Source of the DNA: Turritopsis dohrnii
Lineage: Eukaryota > Cnidaria > Hydrozoa > Anthoathecata > Oceaniidae
DNA length: 64,000 nt
Assembly: GCA_027922465.2 (NCBI GenBank)
Contig: BQMF02000373.1
Location: 62,001 to 126,000, forward strand
Direction: 5' to 3'
Positions 13,901-25,900 of the stretch are shown in pieces (the stretch's first letter is position 1; each line of letters starts with the position of its first letter). The position numbers and the translations under genes were made by a program. The notes beneath the pieces are model-generated. The model searched no databases and was not told the origin of the DNA. It was given only the letters and a program-made list of their open reading frames with translations.

Positions 13901-16900
13901 GATTCTTAACAGTTTTATTTTGTAAATACTAATTTTCTATTTCTGTTTCTATTTCTGTTTCTATTTTGAATAAAGATTTGTTTTGACTATAAATACTCAG
14001 ATTTTATCAAAGTGTCAATGTAGCATACCAACCAAAAAAAGTTTTTAAAAAATATTTACTTGATATCCATGCACACGATTCATTTCACGTCGCGCTATAC
14101 GACTACTTTGTAAAATACATGTCAGCGCTTTTAACGAAGCATACAATTCACTAAGTTGATTCACCATGGCAACTAAGCACAACAATATTGACATTCCACC
14201 AATGCTCACAAAGGCTGATGCAACAGGATTTGGACAAAAGATTCTAATTCCAGACGAACCAAGGAAGAAAAAGCCGATTGGACGATTTCCACCAGCTAAG
14301 TGAAGTGATGAGTTCGCCAACAGCTGGATTGGAGTGTGTTTATCTTCATGGCTAATACTCATCTAAAGAACAAACATAAAAGAAGATTGAAACAATTGAG
14401 GAAAGTTGAAGCAAGGTATATAACTTATGCTCAACAGACAAAACACTATAGTTTTCACCAAAAGAACACACAAACATTCAACCAAAAAGAGCTTTTACCT
14501 CGGTTGCCACTGTTTGCAGATCACTCATAGTACACTGAGTCGATAATTTCATTAATGTTGTCACGGTTACATTTTGGGGGTTTATAGTCAATAAAATCTT
14601 TTCCTCAGCTATCAATGCTGTCAATTTTTGTTCAGCCCCATCCTCCTAAAAACATGCAAATTAAAATCTACCTTCTTGCAATACACACAAAAAGACACCA
14701 AAATAACATGGACTTGTTTATTCATTACTTTCATTTCCTCTTGAATAATAACATACTAACCTCATACAAATCACTTAAACCTGGAGCTTGAAAACACCCG
14801 ATGTAACCAGGTCCGAGCGCAAAAATAGTTCCAATGCTCTCATCCGTAAGAGGTTCTTCTAAAACAGCAGTTGGTCCTATCCTCCATATGAGATCAGATA
14901 TGTGGCAGTGCTTTGGATGAGTACCAATGTAAGCTGAAGTTTTACAGGAATTGATATCTGCACCAGGTGGTGTACCTTGATGTATGTATTTGATCTAAAC
15001 ATGGTTGAAAGACATACGATTGAAAACACTTAAGACAATACAAGGGTTTGCAGAAGGGTCTGCACGAAGAGAGTAATAACTGTGGAAAAACGAATGTCTA
15101 GATTCCAAGTATGGTGGTGTATTAAAAATGAATCTATGGCGCATTGCTGAAAAATGACTACAATATTCATTCCAACCTTTGAGTTTGCAACAAACTGCCC
15201 GTTGACATAGACTGAAGCAGTATTCGTTCTCATCATGCTTTTATGTAGCACCACACAAACATGATTCCATTTATGTGTTTCAAAAAGGTCTGTGTTTTCG
15301 ACTTGTAGGAGGGTGTTGCCTTTGCCACCCCCTCTTTCATTGATATGTAAATCTTCAGTGTTCACCTAAAACAGAATCAAAAAACTATTCAAAAAGACCA
15401 GAATAAACTTTCTTTTACACTTCGTGAAAACAACAAAATCAAAAGCACTCAACTTCAAGATTCACCATCAATAAGATCATTTTCAAAATAAATTTTTTAG
15501 CAACATTTTCACTTTTGTTGATTGTGAATAAAAACTTCGCTTTTAGTTGACTAGTATATCAGTGAATTGATTGTTATCATTTTAATGAAACATTCGATGG
15601 CTAATATGAAGAGTTAATTCACAGGTTCCTAATAATGAAATCTCTTTGTCAAAAGTAGATCAATGTTGACTTTAAATATCTCCCCTGGATATTGAAATTT
15701 TTAGAAGTTTCAAAAATAGATAGAGATCGGTTTAGTTCGCTTGTTTTGTTTGTTTGTTTGTTTGTTTGTTTGTTTTGCTGGTGTTTGAGATATTGCTAAC
15801 CAATCAGAAATGTGTTTTAAAATGTCAAACGCTGACACTAGTCAAAATCCACAGCTTTTAAACCTTGAGGAATGATATTATGAAACATGCTTCCTGCCGT
15901 AGCCTACAAGCATTTAAATCCAGCATTTTTCTAAATGGAAATGTTTTTAGAAAACCCCCAAACACAGAAATACTATGTAACTCAAATTCTTTAAACATTA
16001 ACGTGGTGTAAATAAAGCCTTATATAATTCCATATCCAATGACAGGGGATAATATGACAATTACTAGCCGACAAGGTGGCGCCGCTTGCCGCCCATATTC
16101 AGCCTGTGTTGTGTCACCTGAAGGAAAAAAAAATTGTGTGCCAACAAAAAGTGTACCCATGTTGTAGAGCTCGAAAAACTGACCAAAAAAATGTATGAGA
16201 TTGTTTTGTTACGACCAACCGTTACAGAGATATTGTCGATCAAAGATTTTGATGACGTCACAGACTCGTCCCAAAAAAAAAATTAGACCCAAATTTTTCG
16301 TCACCCCATCGCCTGTATCGCGAATTCCAAAAAACGTCAGTTATCCCTCTTGGTTACTGAGATAATTTTTCCTAAATGTTGCATTCTATTTGGGTCTCAA
16401 TGGAATGGCTTCACACTGACGTTGCAAAAAAGATAAGAAATCATTTCTCTCACAGCTCACATACCATTTTGCGTGACAGACAAACAAACAAACAGAGAAT
16501 CAGGTATTAATATATAGATTCTGAGATAGTAACAATAAAAACGTTTGTCAGGAAAAAAAAAGATTGTCAGCGATATTAATCATACTCTTCTAAAAAAGTT
16601 AAAAACCACCATAGTAGAAACAACCACAAATAAACAAACAAACAAACAAACAAAGTAAAAGATATCGAAAAAATTCAAAAAAACTTACAACAAGGAGTTT
16701 CTGTATTAAATCCAAATAAATTTGAAATATTGTCCCAGTGACAATCCTTTTAGATGAAATTTCTTCCCATTGTTTCTCTACAGTTAGCAAACCAACTGAA
16801 GAGTGGAATGATGGTACAACAGGAAGAGTTTCCAGGAAGATCCATGCACAGTATGATAGGCCAGCTTGTGGCGGGAAAGTTCGTTCGGCTTGTGTTGATG

Positions 16901-19900
16901 ACATTGTGAGAGGTAAGTTAACAGACGAAGAAGCAGTCCGATGGTAGTTGGTTACCGATGCTGAAAGAATGTCAATCTGTGCAATTAAAACGTCCATTGA
17001 ATTGGAAACAGGTTACATTACAATGAATTCAAATTAAGGAGAACTTGGACGAGATCCAAAGCAAAAGTTGGTATATCCAAACTTTTCAAAAAAGGAGGAG
17101 TTTACATGCTTCTTAAGAGGAAGACAAGAAGTAAAATCGTTCGTTGGGTTAACAACAAAAAGAGAATAAAAAAACTAGCACTCACACTGGATGGACTGTG
17201 GTGTTAGAGCAGGAATGAACAAACATGAATACCCATCTTGATTCATATCAAATTCAATGAATGCTGGTGGTTCTAAAGGAGAGGTGCTTAACACATCTCG
17301 TGGTGTAGTCAAAGACACCACGCTTTTCACTAGATGCTGTGGAAGCGGCCGTCCCTCAAATTTATCACATAATTGGGAAATTTCTTCCACAAAATTATCA
17401 TAAGATTCAAATGGTTTCAAATCAAACTCGTCTTCAAAAAGAGATTCCATTCGGTCGATTGTACCATGGGATGACCCATGACTTGTAACTGTATCCTTAC
17501 GTTCCAATTCTCCAGAGGAAAGGTACGAAACAGGCAACTTTTCATCACAGTCAGCATGCTGTTCCTGCTTCTCTTCGTTTGTTATCTTTTCTTTAGCTAT
17601 ACTTTCACCATCGTTCTTGTCAGCCATACCTTCTATCACTACATTATCTAACAAACATTTTTCCATGGAATTGCTGGAGTCACGTTTCTGAATTACGGCT
17701 TTCCTGCAATCATCATTCGGTGCGCTATCAAATTCTTCCTCAGCCTGAAACTCGTTTCTCTCCAGCATCAATGGAGACTGAGAGCGTGGTGTATCATGGC
17801 ATGATAGTTCAAGGTCTCCGTCGGTTACACGTAAAAATATTTTTTCGTGAAGTATTGAACGTTCAAAAGAGGGTGTTGTCACTGGTGTCCTTATGGATTC
17901 TTTTTCTGGTCCCCTCAAAACAGCATATGATGACTTACTGCATAGTGGCGAACCAAGTCGTAGAAACTTTCTAAAGATTCATTTACATAACTGTAATTTG
18001 TTTTCAAGATTAGAGTTGCTACATACTTCTTACCTTCAGTTAAATCTTTAAAATTGAAAACACTTATGAACAAAACTGATCTTTTCATTGGCAGTGAGAA
18101 AAATGTTAACAGTGCAGGCCTGGCCGTAAGATTTTAGACCCGCGTGCGATGGGTCGCACGTCTATATTTTCCAGACGTGCCATTTTTTTCGCACGCCTTG
18201 TTACATTTTGGGAGTGCATTTTTGTATTAAGGAGTGCCATACCTATTAAGTCGTGCTAGATCATTCTAAGACGTGTTATGGCTTTTAAATGTCTCTAGTT
18301 ACAAGAAATTCTCTTAAGAAACACAGAAAATACTTGTCTTAACTTCACGAGTGTTGAACGGAGAAGGCCACATGGTAGCCGACCTCGTGGTGGACTAGAA
18401 CCGGCAGCCGAACGGCAATGTTATCGGTGTAACTGCCGACTCAATTATTAAAATGGCGGCCCGACCGCCAGTTAACTTGAGCTAAACAAGCTTATCTTCC
18501 AATATTTTTGCAAAAACTTAAAATTTTATTGCACGCCTGGTAAGATTAAGGCGTGTGATAGAGCGCATGTCTCTTTTTTTTTAGGCGTGTGCCGAGGCGT
18601 GCACGTGCGATCGCACGCCTCTCACGACCAGCCCTGCAGTGTCAGAGCAAAAATAAGAAGCACTGTTGATACAACAAAATTACATTGGGGTAATGTCATT
18701 AAAATATAATTATTTATTTTTAAATCACCTAACTTCAAGAAACATACCGTAGCACTGTTGGATATAAAGACTGCCCTGCCAGCCTCTCAAATAATTTCGT
18801 AAGCGAAGCATTCAGTGGATGCAACTCATCAATGAATGCTTCTTGACACCTCATAAGCAACAAATATGGCAGATCTGAGTCACACATTAATTGCTGGTTG
18901 ACTTCCGATCCAATCAAGTGTTGTACTTGCAGAACAACATACATGAGAACATCCGCAACTTCCTGGAAAAGAAAATCTCGCACTATTGCACTGATGATTG
19001 GTGATTTGTCACTAACAAACTTAGAATGCTTTAAAATTTAGGGAAATTGTATAGGTAGCCAGCAAAGTGTAGCAAATACACATAAATAATCAAGTTTGTT
19101 GAAGCAATGATATTCATCATCAGGCTAAAATCGGACATGGATATTTGTGACCGTCCATGGGAAAAGAATAACATTCAAATTATAGATTATAGATTATAGA
19201 TTATAGGTAAGAAAACAATAGAAATTATAGATTAATCTAATCTATAATCTATAATCTATAATTATCTATATTTTTGCATTATAGATTATAGATTATAGAT
19301 TATAGGTAATCTATAATCGATAATCTATAATCTATAATCGATAATCTATAGTTATTACAGGTTATAGATTCTGAAACGTCATCGAAACCATTAAAGAAAT
19401 AGATACTTAGTTATGCTAATCATGTCGTTGGCACATTAAACATGCTATAATTATAATATATTGTATACCGTTTAGCCCTATTGTGAGTCAAAATGCTATT
19501 TCAGCCAGGCCTCTTGGAGAAACGTCTAGTTCATTAAAAGAGCGGTCATTTGTGACATAATGTTACGTGTAACAAAGTTCAAAACGTTGTACGTTAATTT
19601 CGACAGCATAACATACTCTTGATTAGCAAGGGAAAGTAATTACTTATCTTTTTTGAAGATAATCTTCAGGGCGTAAAGTTTAATCAAAAAGAGATGAGAA
19701 CTCCTGGTGGAGGCCCACATCAGTGTATACCACTGTCAGTTCCCCCCGGCCTTGTTAAAATAAATTAAAAAAAAACAAAAAAACTTTCTTTTTGATTAAA
19801 CTAATCTTTCTCTACCTTACAGACTTCAATATTAACGTTAAGAAACAAAAATAATCTTTCACCAGTATCTGTCGATTAATAAAAATAGACATGGCGACCT

Positions 19901-22900
19901 GGTTCACATTCACTAGGAAACTGAAAAGACAGTTTGTTGAAAACCAAACTAAAATCTATACTTCAAATAGAAACCACCCGATTGTACTCGAGTGTATTTA
20001 TAACTCACTTGAGATTACAGTGTTCGAAGCGGATGTTCGAAGTACCGTGCAATGCATACGAACACCAGTTATGTTTATGTGTACACGTGCTTTTTTTTTC
20101 TTCCTTGTCAAACAACAAGCATAACATGATGAATAATTAATGAGCTTTTTTGCACAACAATACAAACGATGTATGCTTCTTTCAGAAAGAAGTTTTTAAT
20201 TCTTTCTTATCTATATATACTAATCCGCGTTGTGCATACCACTTTTATTTTAGACAGTGTTGTGTTTTTTCTAAATTTACGGTCAAAATCTTCTTAATCG
20301 TGGTCATTTTTTCGTTAGACCATTGACAATTGACGATTAGTATAATAGCACGCGGCGTGACGTCAGTTTCATTTTAGCATATCACGGAGGAACCATTGCA
20401 TTGCGACCCCAATCGAACGCGACGTTTTTGGGGAAATATCTCGAGAACCAATAGGGATAACTGACGTTTTTTGGGGTTGGTGACACGGGTGATGGGATGA
20501 CGCATCATTTGGGACTAAATTTTATTTGGTACTGCGGATATGACGTCATTAAAATCTTTGATCAACGATATCTCTGCAACGGTTGATCGTAGCGAAACGA
20601 TCCCATACACTTTTTTGCTTAGTTTTTCGAGCTTTACAACATGGATACACTTTTCACTTACAATTCCGTGGTTTAATTTTTCGTCACGGGGTTTGCACAC
20701 GGGAACGCGTCGTATTTCTGCGGATTCTTTTCGAAATTAAAGTCGTAAAAAACTTTTACGCGAGATACTATCTACTTATACTAATCCGCGTGCGTGTGTA
20801 ACACATTTAACTTAGAGAGTGTTGGTTTTTTCTCAAATTTACGGTCAAAATCTTCTTAATCGTGGTCATTTTTTCGTTAGACCATTGATAATCGAGGATT
20901 AGTATAATAGCACGCGGCGTGACGTCAGTTATTTTTATCTTATCACGGGGGAACCATTGCATTGCATCCCCAATCGAACGCGACGTTTTTGGGAAAATAT
21001 CTCGAGAACCAATAGCGATAACTGACGTTTTTGAGGGTCGGCGACACGGGTGATGGGGTGACGCAACATTTGGGCCTAAATTTTAGTTGGTACTGCGGCT
21101 ATGACGTCACAAAACCTTTGATTGATGATATCTCTCCAACAGTTGGTCATAGCGAAATGATTCCATACATTTTTTTGATCAGTTTTTCAAGCTCTACAAC
21201 ATGGGTACATTTTCCAGTCCCGATTCCGTAATTGAAATTTTCATCACGGGGTTCGCACACGGGAACGTGGGATTTCGGCAGATCCTTTTCGAAATTAAAG
21301 CCGTAAAAATTTTTTACGCGAGATACTAGTTGTAAAATATATAATGGGAAGGAGAAATTTTCGAGCCTATCGAGGGAAAAAGCGTGCTGCAAATTATTTT
21401 TGTTTGTGAATTGTTTGAGTCAATTTTCGAAGCAAGTAATCATAATCTAATTAATAGGTTCTATGTAACCTATAATCTACATCGATGTCAATCTTTAAAA
21501 ATTAGTCTAGTGCTTATTTTATTCAGCTGACGTATAATACTCCATTGTACTGTCATCCGACCTGGCGTGAAGATTGTAAAAGCACTACTTTGCGCCAGGC
21601 CTCTTGGAAAAACTTCGTGAGTTTCGTTTCCCGAAAATTTATCCAAGACGCCTGGTGCGAAGTTGCTATTCACATGCATACATCGCTTCGAGCATTGGAA
21701 ATGGCCTCTGGTCATGTTTTTATTAAGGCTAATATTATTTCGCGAAATAAAAATTAACCTGCGTCCCTGGTCATGTTTTTACTCCCGAAAAATGGCGCAT
21801 TGAAAACATAAAACATAAACAAACTAAAACGAAGAAACTTTTATGCGACAACAGTCAAATTTTCGCAAGTAATTAAAGTTGTTTTCGCTTGTTTCCTATA
21901 AATATAGCGCATGGACTACTCGATTATAGATATCGAGTAAAGATTTTCTATTATAGGTTATACGTTATAGATTATTGATTTCGAATGTAGGTTATAGATT
22001 ATAGATTATAGGTTATAGATTATAGATTATCGATTATAGGTTATAGATTATAGATAATCTATAATAATCTATAATCTATAATATAGATAAAATTTTACCT
22101 ATACATAGATTATAGATAAAATCTAATCTATAATATAGGTAATTATAGATTAATCTATAAATCAATGTTATTTTTTTCCCATGGACAGTCACATTTAAGG
22201 ATTTCAATTCTACAGACCATTCTGTCTGTTCCTAATTATTAAATATTTGTGAGAAATATTGTGAACGTAATGGAAACTTACAGCATCCGCACTGGTAAAT
22301 TCTTGCATGTTCTCTGGGCATAATAAAGGCAACAACTCAATTAATCCATTCACAGCTCTGGGATGAAATATTTTTGGGATTTTTCTAGACAGTCCATTGT
22401 TACTCTCAACATTTATATCCCAAGTATCAAAAGTAGCGGTTGCCATACTGAGAATGGCTTTACAAATTGCCATTTGCACAAACTTTTGGCTGTTTCGTTC
22501 GACTTTTGGAATCTCCATGTTCAAAATATAATTCGTTTTTCCTCTGTTTTGATTGCAGCTCAGGGGATAAGGTGGTAAAGTATTTCTTGAAGATGAAGAA
22601 AAACATCCCAGTAATTTCACTGTATCGATCAAGCCTTTAAATCGAATATCATCCATGAATATGATTTTGTTTACAGGTTCATCCTTCATGGCGGCAGTTA
22701 AGACATTGAATGTCAAATAGGTTAACTCCAGAACGGATTCCTTTTTAACTAAATATACAAAATACAACAAAATGTAAATGTTTCATGAAACAATAAAATC
22801 TTAAATTACATGATCAGCATTATCATAATAACTTTCACATTCTCAAAGTTAACTATACAAGACGTCAACAGATTTTATTGATAATAACGTTTTGGACAGA

Positions 22901-25900
22901 ATAGGCTACATTGCCATCTTTTTGGTTACATTTTTTACTGTGGTATAAAAACATTAGAATAACTTTTGTTTTGGAAAATGTTAGGGATAAAAACATAGTT
23001 CTACAAGAGATTTATTTAAACAATCAAACCAATATAACAACGTATCAATGTAATATGAAAACTTTTCATTTTCCTCCTCCCTAATCTTTATTTCACAACC
23101 AATATGTTGTCTTAAACCAATGTAAAAGTAAGAGCTCCATTTTAGGATACAAGCTTACCTTTATCCCACGGCGGGACCGGATTGTCTGACAGGCTTCCTT
23201 CTAAACCCACCAACACAGACACAACGTAAACGAACCCTCCAACTTCTTGGAAAGCTGATTTGGATTGTGGATTCATGTCAAATATGTGCAGTAGAGCTGA
23301 TAACACGTCAGATTTCAGCTTGATGTCAGCAATTGGTGTTGAATGCATTAACCCCAACAAAGTCCCTAGTACGAAAATATACATCTTCAAGTAATTCCAG
23401 TCTAAAAATATTTTTAACAACAGTAATAAAAGTAAGCTTCTGAGACAAAGTCAGAACGCCATCATCTTTGGTGAAAGTTTTCATAAAGGTTGTTGAAAGA
23501 AATTTCACTTTTGAAGGTCGACATTAGTTTCAGTAGGGAACTGGGTTCGACCACAGCTTATACCATCTCTATGTCACACAATCACTTAATTTTAGATTCA
23601 GATTAATATAAGACATCATCTTTAATATAAGACATCATCTTGTTAGGCAAGAGATAAAACACTCAAAAGACCGATAATAAAGAAAACATTCATACCAAGA
23701 TCGTCATGACCTCCATCAACAATCAGCTGCTGAATGATTCGTAGAGCATAAGGACGTGTAGATTGAAATGGAATCAAATTGTGCGCGCATCGCGATCCAC
23801 CATGCTGGTGAAACAGTTCTGCGTTTGTTGGATTGTTTTCGATCAGCAAACGTAAACATTCCATCAGCAAGAACAGATAATCCGTGGTGGATTCGTCGAT
23901 GGGAGTGGAAGGAGGTGAGAGTTCTTTACCGTCAACAACTACAGAAACAATAATGAAATGAAACAGATTTAAATAAACATGAAGTTTTTTCAACCCCCAA
24001 AAGCCAATTTTTACCAAAGAGAATACTGACAAAATCTTTTACAAGGACATAAAATCTTATTGACTGCAGGTTGGTGCCTTTTTGATATTTATTCAAAGGA
24101 TGATATTGTTTCTTCAAAAGAAGACTACAAATTCCAAGGTATCAGCTAGAGCAATTTTCAAATAAACCTAGATTTGCATTCCATTTACACCAAATAGGAT
24201 ATAATTACTGATACCTTCGCAAGAATCTTTTAATGTTGTTGAATATCGTTTCAGTGCAACGACCATAACATCAATGAGGCCAGCTTCTCGTAAAACATTC
24301 TTGTACTTGGGGTTGTGATTCACCAACAGAATAAGCAAGTTTAAAACTGCACACTGACTGCTTTTCAAGCTAAATACAAGCACCAAAAAGAATTGTAGAA
24401 AAAAATTTATAGAAAATAGGTTGAGTAAGAAGTCAAGAAGTCAATTTAAAATCAACTTTTTTGTCAGTGACAAAAAGCAGAAATTTTTTTATGCTTTACA
24501 AACAAAAGAATTTGCTGATGAAAAAATAATCTTTAATAAAAATAAACTTTAGCTGTGAAAATAGAACAGCCAAACAAAATGACAAAACGATAAAATAAGA
24601 AAGTGATTAATTTCAGCCATCCATATTACTCTTTCGTTGAAAATCACCTTCAGCAAGGGTGAGAAAGAATTGCTGTTTTCAGAATACATAATAAACGACC
24701 TAAAGTAACTAAAAAGTCAGAGAAGTTTTATTTTATTTTGTGAAACTGGTCAAACTGGATGCTACAAACAGTTCAACAGCAACTACTAAAACTAAAAAAT
24801 GAACACAAGAAAGATGATGAAACGGAACGAAAATAAAGATAAAAAATTTCTTTACCTAGGGTCTTTAAAAAGAATAGTCATGGACACCAATTCCTGACTT
24901 GGTACCCACAACAGATGCAAGGCAACAAATTCTACTAGTTTCAGCACAGCTCCTTTCACCTTGAGATTTTTCTCGGGAATCTTCTGAATGAATTGCGCAA
25001 ATGGATGTAGGTGTTCAATGATGAAATAGTTCGCATTGTCGTAATTCAAAATACTTTGGATGGATGTTAATATATGCATGCAGAGATTCTGGTTGTCAGA
25101 CTAAAAAAGAACATATGGAACTCACGTTACCAACTGTTAATGGTAAGTTGTGTTAATAACGTGTTTGGCTACGCAAAATTAACAATTACAAAACAAGGAA
25201 GGCTTAACACAGTCAAATATAAAAAGTTGCCATTGACAGACACACAAACCTCAAGGAAAACTGTCATCAAAACTTTAAACGCATGTAAATTCCTAATGCT
25301 GATTCCTTGTGCACCATTGGGTTCAGGGATGGTATACTCCGACTTTTGAAATGGCGTGGAAATTGCATGAGACGGACGCAACTGTTCATATCCAGTCATC
25401 ACCAATGATGCAATTAAAAGCACTAAGTTTCTGCTAGCTTCCAAAGCTGCATCATCTGTCCGTTTGGAGAAATTCATCAGCACCCTTGTAAGGAATTTAT
25501 AGCCATGACAGTCCCGAAAACTATCGAGCAACACCGACGAAACCTCTGCAGAATCTTTCAACACACATGTGAGTGTTACAAACATCTCCACAACAGCAAG
25601 GGGATCATCATTACAAATATTCTCAATGTTTGCTAAGCTCAATGATATGCATGACTTTTCTAAAAAAAAGAAAGAAAAACACATCTCCAAAATACAATTC
25701 TAAAATTGTTTTCGAAAGGAATGGCTCTAAAAGTAAATTGATGCGTAAGTGACCCAATCTGGAAAGTATTTGCAGACAATTGCTCTCCACTAATAAAGTC
25801 CTCCCATCTCTCTGTACATATCACAAAATTATTATTGTACATGTAACTATTTCGTGTTATAATGGGATGAAAGTTATAAAGAAATTGCCAGTATTGAATT

